Shown: one piece after another, positions 26,101 through 41,100 of the stretch
How positions within the stretch are numbered: the stretch's first letter is position 1
Layout: each line of letters starts with the position of its first letter
Translations under genes and position numbers: made by a program
Notes under the pieces: generated by a model
Told to the model about the DNA's origin: nothing
Database searches by the model: none
The model's input: the letters and a program-made list of their open reading frames with translations, nothing else
Origin: Siphonodentalium dalli
Lineage: Eukaryota; Mollusca; Scaphopoda; Gadilida; Siphonodentaliidae
Reading direction: 5' to 3'
DNA: 64,000 nucleotides
Assembly (NCBI GenBank): GCA_032622095.1
Contig: CP136066.1
Location: 133,827,917 to 133,891,916, forward strand

Positions 26101-29100
26101 CCATACCACTAAAATGGAGAAAAGAAATAAAAGACTCATCGAGTAAATTAGAATTAATAAGAAAAACTAAGATCCAACAAAACATAAAAAAAGAAGATAA
26201 GTTAAACCAATACATATACTGGAAATTTGTCGAAACATTAATACCAAATAAACCATGTGCCCAATTTGGATGGCAAAGAAAGTTAGAAAATATGCAGATA
26301 GACTGGGAAAACATATATACTAGATGTTTTAAAATAACCAAATGCACGAAACTACAAGCCTTCCAATTTCAAATAAATCATAATAAATTAGTCACAAATA
26401 CTTTCCTAGAAAAATGTAAGATAAAAACAAGTAATAAATGCTCTCTGTGAAATAGAAACTGAAAGTATTGAACATCTTTTAGCAAAATGTTGCAAAATAC
26501 AGCCTTTATGGCAATACATCACAAATATGTTAAATGTTGCTTTCAACAAACAATCAACATTGTCAACATATGAAATAATTTTTGGAATTGAAGCAAAGGA
26601 CAATTATTTAGCAATTAACAATCTAATCCTGTTGACAAAGCGTTATATTTATATAACAAGATGTAAACAAAATAACTTAACAATAAAATCACTTGTAAGT
26701 TACCTTACTCGGGAATATATGCTAGAAAAGCAATCAATAAAATGGAACAAAAGTTCAGAAAAAACAGTTGAATTGAAGTGGAACAGTGTCCTCAACCTCA
26801 TTAATACTTAAACTTACAAATACTTTTCACAAAATAACTACCATAATCATAATATAATCTTTAAAAAAACAAAAAACAACCCCAGGTCAACCTCAATTAA
26901 AAACAGTTCACAAAAAAAAAACCCTTATATTTAAACATATAAAATGGTCACATTAATAAAAACAATACATATAGGCCTATACCTGAAATATTAAACATTA
27001 AAGGACTAAGATCACTTAATGACAAGTTTCATTCAATAAAAACTATCACTGGCTTTGTGCTTAGCTCATGTAAAAATATAGTTGAAACAGACATGCATCA
27101 TGTACATGGTTTTTCCTTACAGATATTGTTGTATGTAAAATTTATGTCTTTTCAAATGTTGATATTATGTGAAATTGTATCAAAAAGATGAATAAATTAT
27201 AAATAAAAAAAAAAATTCAGAAAATGTTATATTCACATAAATTTCAGGTAAATTATAGTTTGTGTACCTGTAGCCTTTGTAAATGAAAAAACTTGAATTT
27301 TCTCATCTGCACTGATCTGCAAACAAGATTGTTATACCCCCTTTTTTTTTTTAAAGGGGGGGTATACTGTTTTGCACCTGTCCGTGCGTCCATCCGTGCG
27401 TCCATCTGTACGTCCGTCCGATGTCTGTTCATGTCATAACTTGAACAATAGTGCTCGGATCTCAATGAAATTTGGTACGGATGTTCACTACTATGAGGGC
27501 ATTCAATAGAGGGTTCCATCGTTTTGTTCGGATTTTCCATTCTAGAGTTATTCATCTTTGTTTATCTGGAAATGTTGGCTTTTTGGTCTGTCTGGTGTCT
27601 GTTCATGTCGTAACTTCAACAGTTGTGCTGGGATCTCAATGAAATTTGGTATGGATGTTCACTACTATGAGGACATTAAAAAGAGGGTTCCGTTGTTCTG
27701 TTTGGCTTTTCCATTCTAGAGTTATTCATCTTTGTTTATCTGGACATGTTGGCTGTTCGGTCCATCTGATGTCCGTTCAGGTCATAACTTGAACAGTAAT
27801 GCTCGGATCTCAATGAAATTTTGTATGGATGTTCACCACTATGAGGATATTTAATGGCACATTCAACTGTTTTGTTTTGTATTTTTGTGCTATAGTTATT
27901 CATCTTCGTTTATATGAAAATGCTGATTTTTGGGTCCATCTGTCTGAGTATAGCAGTCATAAGTTATAGATATGCCCACACTAGGCGGTATGCCATTAGG
28001 GAGTATGTACCGGACGACAGTCCATCTCTTGTTTTAATTATGCACCTGGACAAGAAAGTACCACATAAATTATATGTGTGCAACAGCATAACAGTTTCTG
28101 CACTGGTGCTTGCCACAGGCTTTACAGTCATAACATAATTCTCTAGGCCTCCTTGTAGGAACAGTTTGTGCCCTCGTTTCTTTAGACCTGTCCACGCACC
28201 CCCTGCACTGTTGCTTCCATGTGTTGAAATTCTCATATTTGTGTATGAGCTTTCTACTGATAGTAATAGCTACAAGTTCAGTGCTACTTCTCCTGCACCT
28301 TGATGAATAGTTTTCTGTCAGCTGATCACAGAGAGCCCGTCGGAACTTTTGGTGATCATCATAACTATATTTGTTGTATTAAAGCGCCTTCATGGTGGAT
28401 GTATTTGACTAGGATGAAGGCGAGATTGATGAAGTGAAATAAGTACCACGGCCACCACTTATTTGTTGGATAACCAACAACATAGTAACTCAAATACTCA
28501 GACACCCCCAATATATATCCAGGCCCCCTCCCACAATATGCCCCTGAATTCTAGGCTTTAAAATTGTTTGGATGAGTGAAATTATCTTGGTTCATTTTCA
28601 AAAAAATCTGGGCATTGGCCAATTTGGCCACTGATAGCATGAAAACTGTTCAGGTGTCCCTGTTGGAACCATTTGAAAGACGCATTAGGCCAACATAAGC
28701 CATCCAGTGATGGTGAAGCTAGCTTGATTACCGATGAACACCACCATTATGTTTACAATCCCAATTATGTTATTCTAGAAACTCGGCAATATCTTCTATA
28801 TTTTTTTCAGATATCTGAAGGAAAAATTGTTCCATTCATGGAACATTTTATTGAGAAGGCGTCGACCAATAAAACAAAAGTATTCAGCAATGGAATAACA
28901 GAAATTCTCAAGGTGTGATAACCAATTTTATTGATTTAAATATTTTTTTTTATTTATATATATATATAAAACTGCTATTCAATTGTAAGCATTGATGAAT
29001 ATTCAACAAAATTTCTTAATATTTGGTGTATGCATGCTTCACATTAGCCCAAGTTATTTTTGACATGAACCAGATTGTGATATCTGTAGAGAGATACTAG

Positions 29101-32100
29101 TTTACACTGAAGACCGTTCTCATTAGTCTTTACAGTGGGCTTTACGCCCAGATCTAGTGGTGGGATATTTCATAAAATATAATCAACTTTTTCATACATA
29201 TCGGCATGGAATAATATAGTTATCGGAAAGAGTGATGTATTACGGTCACCATTATGTATTATAATGAGGGACTGATCCAGGGTTTGAGTTTGAGCATCCT
29301 ACACAAGTGGTTGGGAGATCAAATTTGAAATTTATTCAAACAAAAACATGGCTGCCAGCAGCCATCATGGATTTTACTATTTGCAACATTAAATACTTCA
29401 GCATGCCCTTACTGCCAACATTTTTCACCAAATTGATCTCAAACTTCATATGGCTCTTTGGGTTGACCTCTTGTATTATGTAAACATTTAAACTTTCTGC
29501 ATTGTTTCATTATCCCCTCCAAGTTGAGCCACATTGTCACTTTCATTTGTCCTTGCTAGAACGTCACATAAAACTTGAAATTACTTTAGTAGTTATTTAT
29601 GATTTACTTCCACACAGATCTGTGCTCAAAGGTTTGGGAGAACTCTAACAAATGATAACGAACTAACTCAGTGGGCGGAGGCTGGATTCCCAACAGATGA
29701 AGAAGAGCCTCAAATAAACACAGGTTTCTATGAAAATATCGAACTCCGTCCATTCTCAGCAAAATGGTGCATTTCAGAAATGAAAATCTAGAAAATTTGA
29801 TGTCAATGGTATCAACCACTATTATAGTTCATTTAACGAGAGCCAAATATCTGCTGAGGATAAATATGTAATATTTTCATCATTGCTCTTTTGGGTACAC
29901 ATCTATAGTACCTTGACGATATTGATGAAAAACCTTGTGTTTTATATGCCCGTTTGGAAAAAAAGATGAAAAATCTTGTGTTTTTATACGGACGTTTTGA
30001 AGAAAAAGAGTATTATGTCCATCTGTTCGCTTTTTTTTCGTTATCAGATGATAACTTTAGTAAGTCTGAGCATAATGGAATGAAATTTGGTATATCTGTT
30101 TACCAGCCCAATATACAGGTCAAGTTCGAATTTGGGTTCCGTCCGCCAATTTGCCATGGGTTGGCGTCCCATCATCCATTCGTTCGTCCCCGCCACCCAT
30201 CAACCATTTCCATTGGCACACCCTACAGGTCACATCTCTCACCCTTCGGGGTGACCTCTAGATGGGAGCCATCAATTTTTTCCGAAATTTATTTTAAAAC
30301 ACTGGCGCCAGCATCCAGCAGCCATCTTCGATTTCAATTTTGAATCCATCGGCACACCCTGCAGCCTGTATTTATTGGAAAAATTGTTTTGAAAATTTAC
30401 AGCCATGTTTAGAATCGCCTAGATGGAAGTCATCAACTTTTACCGAATTTCGTTGAAAAACATGGCTGCCCAGTGTCCTTGGATTTTCCTCTTTTATATG
30501 ACTAAATCCTTCGGCATACCATACAGGCGACCTCGCTCATCTGATCATCACCAAACTTCTTATGGATCTTCGGGGTGACCTCTAGATGGAAGCTATCAAT
30601 TTTTTCCAAAATTCATAAAAAAACATGCCCGCCAGCACAATCCATCGGCACACCCTGCAGTCCGCATTTATTGCAGAATTGTTTTGAAAATATACAGGTA
30701 TGTTTAGGATCACCTCTAGATGGGAGCCATCGAATTTGAACAATTTTCAATGAAAAACATGGCAGCCGGCAACCATCTTGGATTTTACTCTTTGCATGAC
30801 TAAATTCTTTGGCACACCCTACAGACCAAATCCCTCATCCGATCGCCACCAAACTTTGTATGGATATTTTGGGTGACTACTAGACCACTAGGTGCCATCA
30901 CATTTTTTATAAATTTCGTTGAAAAACATGGCCACCAGTGGCCATCTTGGATTTTACTCTTTGCATGATTAAAATCTTTGGCACACCCTACAGACCCTCA
31001 TCCATTCATCACCAAACTTTTATTGATAATCGCGGTGACCTCTATATGGGAGCTATCTATTTTTTTTAAATTCATTGGAAAACATGGCCGCCAGCAGCCA
31101 TCTTGGATTTTACTTTATTTATATCTCTTCATGTTTAGATCTACTATTACTAAGACATTTAAACTTTCTGCATTCCTAATTGATCCATTGACTCTAACAC
31201 ATGAAATTATCCCCCATCCAAGTTGAGCTACAGTGTCATTGACACTTTCACTACCTTAATTATGGCACATTGTTGAAACTACCATGTTACATATGTTACC
31301 AATGGACATACGTCTGCCGGGGAAGGTTTATATCAGTATTAAGCCATTTAGCGGTATCAAATCTCCCATATCTGAATTTTGTAAGATGGAAAGCACCCAT
31401 AAAATAAAACGAAATGAAGTCACAATCAAACACCATTACGTGTTCGTTTCCCTTCATGCATTCATATGTATGGTTTGTGCCAAATGTTTACCTCAACGTA
31501 TATTAGAAGATTTGTTCTTTCAAGTAACAATAAGAAATCTATTCCTTCAGGGATTCCTTTTCCAAAATAAATCTGCCGCCCCACACATGCCATGGTAACG
31601 TATGTTGCAGACCAAAACCTAAAATAACTTTCTAATACAATTGAGCTATGATCCAATTGTATTACCAACGTCAACAAAGGTTGCATTCATATAAATTCAT
31701 CTGTGTGCATGAGCATTGGATCATATCTCATTATAGGAAGTTGCATATATAGTGATGTAGGGGTATGTTGAGCACATACTTTGTGCTAGTCTATATATGC
31801 TGGACATCTATAGTCACACGACTTCATGAAAACAATTTTGCTTTTCAGACATTATACCAACCAGTCAAATGTATCTCATTCATATTTATCAGTTAGAGTG
31901 GATAAATAATATCAAAGGAAATTTGAAGACCCAGGCATATCGCGAAAAGCAAAGATGTTATTTTCAACACATCCAGGGGTTCCACACACAATTGACCATA
32001 ACCTCGTTAATTATCATGATAACGGTCATCTGTATGGTTTGTATCAAATGTTTACCTCAACTTATATTAGAAGATTTGTTCTTTCAAGTAACAATAAGAA

Positions 32101-35100
32101 ATCTATTCCTTCAGGGATTCCTTTTCCAAAATAAAGCTGCTGCCCCACACATGCAAAGATGTTATTTTCAACACATCGCGGGTTCCACACACACAATTGA
32201 CCATAACCTCGTTAATCATCATAATAACAGATATTTACCCTCATACTTGGTGTCGTAGCTTGGTTTTTAAAAAATCTTTATTTTTCATGGTAATGTATGT
32301 TACAGTAACAAATGTTACATCGACATACACAGCAGAGACATCGACATACTTAGCAGAGACTAACACAAGTTACACACTGTCTTAGTATCAAATTTTTATG
32401 GTGATCTATAACAAATAACAAATCTTACCTCGCCTTGATAAAATATTCAAAACATGATAACATATGTTACAGGCTTATAAGGAACCATCACATTCAGTGA
32501 CATTCAGACCCAGCGCATTCACTATCATTTATTTCGAGAAATTCAGATATCTTTTGTATAAAGTCAATGGAGAGTTAAACTTTTAGTTCTTTGCAATGAT
32601 GTATAACAAAGACTCTCCAATCTGAAATTGGAAAACTGGCCTCAATCATCTAATATTTATACCATTTGTGAGCCATTCTACATAGGACCAGCTCCCGTCG
32701 AAGAGATTCTACAACCTGTTTACATTCGTAGTCTTCCAGCGGCACGGGCCTTAGTTCTTTCTGCCTGTGACATTTGCCTAACTCTGCCATCTGTATTATA
32801 AGCACTGGCAACACAAATGCATTGTTTTACTGAGAATGGACCAGTATATTCCAATACTGGAGCCGTTTGGTGTTATGTAAGTATTTATTGCACACTCATT
32901 GGTTTATTGTTGTGAAAAACCACAAAATACCGAAGGCTTCATTCAAAACATTCAATAAAAAAAAAAACCTGTCTTGGAACTATGCAGACCAATTACATTG
33001 ACACATTCAGTATACTCTATTCAAGCTACAACCTTCTGGGAGTGTAATACACATAGACCGACACAGTTATGTGAACATGTTATCATTATTGCACTTGTTT
33101 GTCATGCCTATGGATATACCATCGAATCGCAACAAACTTGTGCAAGAATGTTTTTATAGGTGCGTTATAGTTTCAAAATTGCACTGTTGGTTTTACCTTG
33201 TGTAATTTCTTACAGTAGACACATAAACTAGGAACTCTACTGTATGGTTCTGTGTTCGTTTGCAGACATTCCATTGCCGGACTATGTCCATGAGCGATTA
33301 AGGAAGATTGCAGGCGAGATACTTACACGCAATGTGGACAAGAGTCAATCAGACGATGACATTGACTTTGAGGCTGTGACCCGGACACGGAGAAAGGATC
33401 AGACCTATGACGAAAAGGAGGTGGCCAAATGCCGATACGGTCTAACTGGTATAATTCCTAATTATTCGGCATTAGTGATATGTCAATGAGAAAACTGGAA
33501 AATTTGCAGAAAGCTGCTTTTATGATTGTGCGCTCGTTCCTTACAGACATTAATATAGTGATGTTCGATTCTAATTCACTCTCCTATTAGGTAAATCCAA
33601 TTTCCGTGGTGCTGATTGGGTATTACCTAGGTGTTGCTGTCCTAATGTCATATGATTTTACGTAATTTGAGGCATGCGTACAAACTAGTGGCCTGCTCAC
33701 ACTAAAGAAAATCTTAATTGCCCAGAAGTACCTTCTTTCCTAGCTGCAACAATGTAAACAACAGGAAATTCAAAGTTCGATTGAATCGCTTCATGGTTCC
33801 ATGAATGTCGGGGGAAATTATGCAGACTATCAGTTTTAATTGAAACAATTCCAAGGACATTGGAATTTTGACATAATGACAGCGGACATGATGCTGCAAA
33901 CTGTGAACGATTGTTTGATATGCTATGAATTTCGATGCCTTGACCACTTGGCCAACTTGGCCTAGAAATTTGCATTTATTAATATACTTTATACATATCC
34001 GATGTGAAATTGGCGACGTGATATAGAATTCAAGTCGACTGGAAATCGAAAAAGAGAGACAAAGCATACTTCAAACATGTTAAAACTACATACTGTGCTT
34101 TAAATAAACTTGATTTAATGCTAAGAAAAAAAGATTTTCACACTTATTTCACACTCAGTCTGCGGAGAGCAGTGTTTTTGAGCTGAAATGAAACTCTGTT
34201 CTCTGGCATTTTGACAAGTTTCCTAAGGGGACAGAGCCTTTTGCATCACTGTGCCAACTCTATGTAACATTTTACTGGATGAAACATGTTTTATCTTTGA
34301 ATTTAGGAAACATTTAAAAACACACAGACTCACTTAACTAATTTGCAGACTGAATTTGTGAAGCTCATAACAGTAGACTACCATCATCACTTCTCGTAAC
34401 TGCATGCCTTGTGTGAAAATAATTGTGATTGTATACACAGCCAATCAAAAGGCATACTATGCCACGATGAATATTTAAAACTCTTAGACTGATGTTTCAA
34501 TTGTGATTTTTGGTATATTGCAGAACTTCTGAATGGTGTGAAAGAGGGAATTTTGAACATTGAAGGTAGGATAAAAATTATCTATTTAGAAAAGATACAA
34601 ATTAAGGCCACATAAAAAAAGGTGTTTGTTTCTCAAGGAATTTTTTTTTTTAAAGTGATGAGGGAGGCAGGTATATGTTATTATTATTTATTTCAAATTT
34701 TTCAGACGAGGGAGGCAGGTTTTTGTTTTTTATAATTTTATTTTAATGATACCGTGTAACAAAACACTCCTTATTCAAATTTATCATATAACATGGAAAG
34801 CCTTAGGTGGTGGACAGAGTACATGCAGCTAAATGATAACAGATCTGAAATGGGAAAGTATCTGAAAGTCTGAAACTATATTCCATTTGGGAAGGAATTT
34901 ATATATGCAATTAGAAATGATATAGAAGCAGACAAATTTTATTATTTTTTTATTTTTGGGGTCATTATACCCAATGAAATGTTCAAACATTTTTGATAAA
35001 GAGCATGCCTTTTGAAATCCAAGTGTTCTCATTTCATTGAAACACACAAAGTCTCTCGATAAATCATCTCTTCTTGGTTTGCTGTTGTATGTTGGAAATG

Positions 35101-38100
35101 TGGTACTTTCCTTCTTCATTAGAATAGAAGTTCAAAAGCGTTTTTTTTAAATACATGAATCACCAGCATAATTTGGAACTGTAACATCAATGTCATCCTT
35201 TTTTATAATTATTTCGAGTTGTATGTATCGACTGAACATCCGAACGTTGTTGCAACATCAGAGGCATTTAACTGTTCATCAACACAATAACAATCCGATG
35301 TTTTCAATTTTGAAACGCGAACTTGAAAAGTGATTTCAGAATTGTTCGCCTGAGTTTCCTCTCGGTATTCAGTAAGAATTATCCATTTGTTTTCGTCAAT
35401 AACTTTCTCCCGAAGGAATTGAAAAGAATGTGTATTAGGGCATGGTATAACTGTCCATGGTACAAGGTGTTGAAGAGGTGCTCCCAGCTTCTTTCCAAAC
35501 ACGGCAACATTTATTAGTTACGAGCGTGGCCATTTTTTATACCGGAAACAACGAGGAGGTGCACTCGATCTCGCAACCCGGAATCCGTTGTACTTTTACC
35601 ACCAAAGAGGCATAACTCTATATACTTACATTGCTTTCATCCTGCCAATCTCAACAGTGAAAATTGGGAACGCGCGGTAGGGTAGTAAGCTTATTATAAG
35701 CCGGCGATAAAAAGTGCCAATGCGCACAGTTTTTTAAGACGCGGGGGTCCTTGAGAAACGAAGTAGCATTTTTATGTGGCCTAACAGTGAACTAAAACTT
35801 CATGTAACAATTTAACACCATATCTGTTCAGCAAAACAACTAAAAACTACTACATTTAATGTGACTGTGGACTTTATTTGCACTGTTAACTTCACTAATT
35901 TTAGCTTTGTAATTATAATAGCATTTTGCATGGTAACACTGTCAAGAAGGAAGGCATATTTCACATTATTATGGTAAATATTGCAAGAACAGACCTATTT
36001 TCAGATAATTTTGTTAATTGTATGCTTCATTATTGGTGATGGCCATTTGATTATTCCTGTTTCAGATTTTTGTATAGCATGTGACAAGCCCAATTTCAGT
36101 GTCTGCTGTCCTCATCCTTTCTTCAAAGGGGGACTTTGTCAAAGCTGTAAGGTGAGATGTCTTAACAGGGTTGCTATCAAACAAAATTTAGTTGTCAGGA
36201 CTAAAATTGCTGGTAATCACTTGTGTATATGAAAGTCGGGTCCTGGCTCCAAATGAACATCATTCCTCTTTGTTAGATATCATATCTTTCTGGAAAAAAA
36301 CCCCAGAAATTCACTTCCTTCAGAATTGTTTTTTATATTTAACTCTTTTAGGGACAGGGGCCGATTATGTCGGATCTGCTTGGACATCACCAAAGTGCCA
36401 AGTTGGATCTCATCGGACATGATTTTAGGTGGTCATATTTCTTCAAAAAATGCTTTTCATCTCTATTAAATCACATGTTTGTGTAGAGAATATGTTATTT
36501 TAATCAACTAGATGATCTTTGTGACATTTAATAGCAACAAACAACTTTTATTAAATGTTAAAGTCAAGTGTTTACGTTGTACAACTGACCCAATTTTTGC
36601 TTTCAGTTAAAACATGTGGTTTTGTAAAAGTAGTTACAATTAGTTATCATGTCAAAACTAAATCGATAATCCGTCGGTAATACCAGCTACATAGGTATTA
36701 CTGGTGGTATTACTGATGGAAAATTACCAGTGAAATTACCGGTATCTAGATGGAAAAATTACCGAGAGTCAGGTATCAACTTACCGGTGAATTGGTCAGG
36801 TTGGAAATTACTGGCAATATTACTGATGACAATCAATCCAATTACTGATGATGATATTGAAAATTACGGATTGTCAGGTATCAATTTAACGCAATAACGG
36901 TGAAATTATTGATGGTCAGGTAGCAAATTACAGGTAGGCCCTAATATTACGATGACAATCAAATTCATGACTAAATCATTTGTCATGGGTATTGACATTG
37001 ACATGTGGATGGGAACAAGTCATTTTTGGTCATTCGGCAAAAAAACATGGCAGCCAACAGAGAAATTGCTGGTGGACGAATGAAAAATTACCGATAAATG
37101 GGATAGAAATTACCGAGAGTCAGGTATCAACTTACCGGTGAATTGGTCAGGTTGGAAATTACTGGCAATATTACTGATGACAATCAATCCAATTACTGAT
37201 GATGATATTGAAAATTACTGATTGTCAGGTATCAAGTTAACGGTGAAATTATTGATGGTCAGGTAGCAAATTACAGGTAGGCCCTAATATTACGATGACA
37301 ATCAAATTCAAAAATCATTTGTCATGGGTATTGACATTGACATGTAGATGGGAACAAGTCATTTTGGGGTCAATCGGCAAAAAAACATGGCCGCCAGCTG
37401 CCATCTTGGATTTCAAATTTCAATCCATTAGCACGGGCTACAGGCCGGAGTGTTCGTCTGATCATCATGAAATTTCTCGTGGAAGTTAATATTGACATGT
37501 AGATGGGAACTATTCATTCGGCCATAAAACATCCTGGATTTTACTCTTTGAATGACTAAATCCTTTGACACAGGCTACAGGTAGTATCTTTATGAAATTT
37601 GTCATGGATATTAACATTAACATGTAAATGAGAACGAGTCATTTTGGGGTCATTTGGCAAAAAAAACATGGCTGCCAGCGGCCATCTTGGATTTCAAAAT
37701 TTAATTCCTTAGCACGGGCTACAGCCTACAGGCTGTACTGTTTATCTGATCATCATGAGATTTGTCATTTATGTTAATATTGACATGTGGATTGGAACGA
37801 GTCATTTTGGGGTCATTTGGCCATAAAAACATGGCTGCCGGCAGCCATCTTGGATTTTACTCTTTGTATGACTAAATCCTTTGACACAGGCTACAGGTCG
37901 TATCTTTAGTCGGATCAACATTAAATTTGTCATGGATGTTAACATTGACATGTAAATGGGAATGAGTCATTTTGGGGTTATTCGGCAAAAAAACATGGCT
38001 GCCAGCAGCCATCTTGGATTTCAAAATTCAATCCATTAGCACGTGCTACAGGCCGTACTACTGTTTGTCTGATCATCATGAAATTTGTCATTTATGTTAA

Positions 38101-41100
38101 TATTGACATGTAGATGGGAACGAGTCATTTTGGGGTCATTCTAGGGCCCTGCGAATCGATTCAATTCGATGAGATTCGGAATATTTCCTCTGATTCGATA
38201 CGATTCGAAATCGGCTGTCCTGATTCGAATTGTATCGAATCATTGGCACCAGTTGCATTCTCAACGGACATCTTTGCTTTTTTGCGAAGATAGATTACGA
38301 TACCAACAATAGACCACATATACACTAAGCCTGTAACGATACGCTTGGTCACGATACGATATGTATCGCGATACGGGGCCAACGATACGTATCGCGATAC
38401 GCAAAATTTGATCCCACAAGTAAATAGTTATTCAAGTTCAACACTCCAAATTTGCACAACTCTCAGATGTTATCGTAGAAAAATGAACTATACTAATTTT
38501 AGTGAACAGTATATCATTTCACAGTTGGCAGTCAGTTGCTGGAGTTTCTGACTGAAAATGAGCTTTTCTGACAATATACTCAGATATAACTATTGACAAG
38601 TAGTGTAAGCACCCAGTGACAGTTCGCCATGCACCATTAAACTATATGCCTAATAATGGCACATGACGAAATGTCGCTGGGCAGCTGGGCTCTTATACAC
38701 TACTTTTTATTATGCTCATAGTTATATCTGAGTATATTGTCAGAAAAGCTAATTTTCAATCCGAAACTCATGCAACAGTGATTCAAGCCTTATTTTTTAA
38801 ATTCATTTTATATTTTAATCAACAGTAATTCAACACAACAATGTGACATTTAATAGTCACAACTCAGTCTTAGCCAATTTAGAATACACATCTTGGAGAC
38901 GCAGCTGACCTGATGATTTGGGAACGCTAGATGGGCTCGCTGGGGTTGAGTTCGTCAAGTCTATAGTCTAGAATGATGTCGTTTCAAATGGTGCGACATG
39001 TTGGTCGTAACACCAGTCTTGTAACTTATGTAAGAGGTTGCCGTCAAACATAATTTGGATATCGTTTTAGATCTGTCTGTCTTAATGCATCCATCCTCTT
39101 CAACGGTGTACGTCCCAAAACCGAAATACTGCCAGACTTTCGACCTGTAGGCCGCTGGTGGATTGACAAGTTTTAAGCTTTGAGCAGACATCTTTCCACG
39201 GCCCACGTGTTGTTGTTTTGCCACAGACGATATATCCAATATACTAGTATTTGATTGGTTGAAATCACAGCAGTTCATCAAATTAAACCAATCAGAGCAT
39301 GGCTTACAGTCTGTGGCTAGGTTACGGAGGTCAGTCAATTCACTTCCGCCAACGTTTGTGTCAAAGGTCAAAGTGCGAGCTCACGGAAACAAACGAAATT
39401 TACAGATTTACTTCCGATAACACTTCGTAAGCATTCACAGCTTACGGAAATGAACGAGGGGACCCGATTGACTTTGTATGGTAACTGCATGATAATAGCG
39501 GAACTGTATCATAGTGTATCGAAATTACAGTCAAATGAATCGCGTACAGAATCATGAATGACGAATCGCGATGCATCGAAATCGCGATGAATCGTTACAG
39601 GCCTAATATACACAAACAGTGTTGTAGACTGAGCTGTACTTTATAGACCAACGTATGTAACTCATCTAGCAACATTTCATATTTGTCGAACTTCAGCTAC
39701 GTGAATGTGATTGCTTATTGTTCAAGATACTGTTTCATTATTTTATAGCAGAGATGGACACAACAAATGCGCACTTAATTTGTTATATGCAAATTTGATC
39801 TGTTTATGGATAATATGTACATCATATACCGCGATCACATATCGTCGTTACCAAGTGAGCAAATTGATACCGGTAAGGCCACTCAGTCCAGTGATATCTA
39901 TATATCCTCGCTCTTGATACCACTGATTCAATGATTCAATTCGAGATTCGATTCGATTCGGAATAACTTGGCTGATTCGATTCGAGATTCGATTCGATAT
40001 GAAAATGCCCTATTCGCAGGGCCCTAGATCATTCGGCCAAAAAACATGGCCGCCAGCAGCCATGTTGGATTTTACTCTTTGCATGACTAAATCCTAAGGC
40101 ACGGGCTACAGATCGTACTACCTTTGGTAGGATCATTATGAAATTTTTCATGGATGTTAATATTGACATGTAGATGGGAACGAGTCATTTTGAGGTCATT
40201 CGGCTATAAAACATGGCTGCCGGCAGCCATCTTGGATTTTTCTCTTTGCATGACTAAATCCTTTGGCATGGGCTACAGGTCGTACCTTTGATCGGATCAT
40301 CATGAAATTTGTCATGGCTGTTAACATTGGCATACAGATGGGAAACGAATCATTTTGGGGTCATTTGTTCATAAAACATTACTGCTGGCAGCCATCTTGG
40401 ATTTTACTCTTTGCACGGGCTACAAGTCGTACCTTAGGTTGGATCATTATGAAATTTGTCATGGCTCTTGACATTGAGATGAAGATGGGAAACAAGTCAT
40501 GATGGGGTCATTCGGCAAAATAAAACATGGCCGCCAGCTTGGATTTCAAAATTCAATCCATTAGCACGGGCTACAGGCCGAAGTTTTTTTCTGATCAACA
40601 TGAATTTTATCGTGGATGTTAATAATGACATGCAGATGGGAACAAGTCATCTTGGGGTCATTTGGTCATAAAACATGGCCGCCAGCAGCAATCTTGGATT
40701 TTACTATTTGCATAACTAAATCCTTTGGCACGGGCTACAGGTCATGGCTGTTGACATTGAGATGGGAAACAAGTCATTTTGGGGTCATTCTGGCAAAAAA
40801 ACAAGGCCGCCAGTGGCCATCTTGGATTTAGAAATTCAACCCATTAGCACGGGGTACAGGCCGAACTGTTTGACTGATCATCATGAAATTTGTATGGATG
40901 TTAATATTATTGACATGTAGATGGGAAACGAGTCATTTTGGGGTCATTCTGGCAAAAAAACAAGGCCGCAGTGGCCATCTTGGATTACAAAATTCAATCC
41001 ATCAGCACGGGCTACAGGCCGAACTGTTTGCCTGATCACCATGAAATTTGTATGGATGTTAATATTGACATGTAGATATGAACGAGTCATTTTGTGGTCA

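Larger units (their letters stand above)
38326..39605 (-). mobile_element. Inner hAT-type element with BED-finger relic
   Basis: The ends are TAAGCCTGTAACGAT and ATCGTTACAGGCCTA, and the 8-bp duplication ATATACAC is perfect at 38318-38325 and 39606-39613. It has inserted in the outer hAT MITE. At 1.28 kb it is too short for a whole transposase and keeps only an N-terminal zinc-finger reading frame on the minus strand. Confidence 0.9.
38142..40026. mobile_element. Outer hAT-type MITE
   Basis: The ends are TAGGGCCCTGCGAAT and ATTCGCAGGGCCCTA. Target duplications of 8 bp flank it, GGTCATTC at 38134-38141 and GATCATTC at 40027-40034 (one mismatch), lying in a pearl-like monomer. Both flanks inside the ends are rich in GATTCGATTCGA. 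Without the inner insertion it is about 600 bp. Confidence 0.88.
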
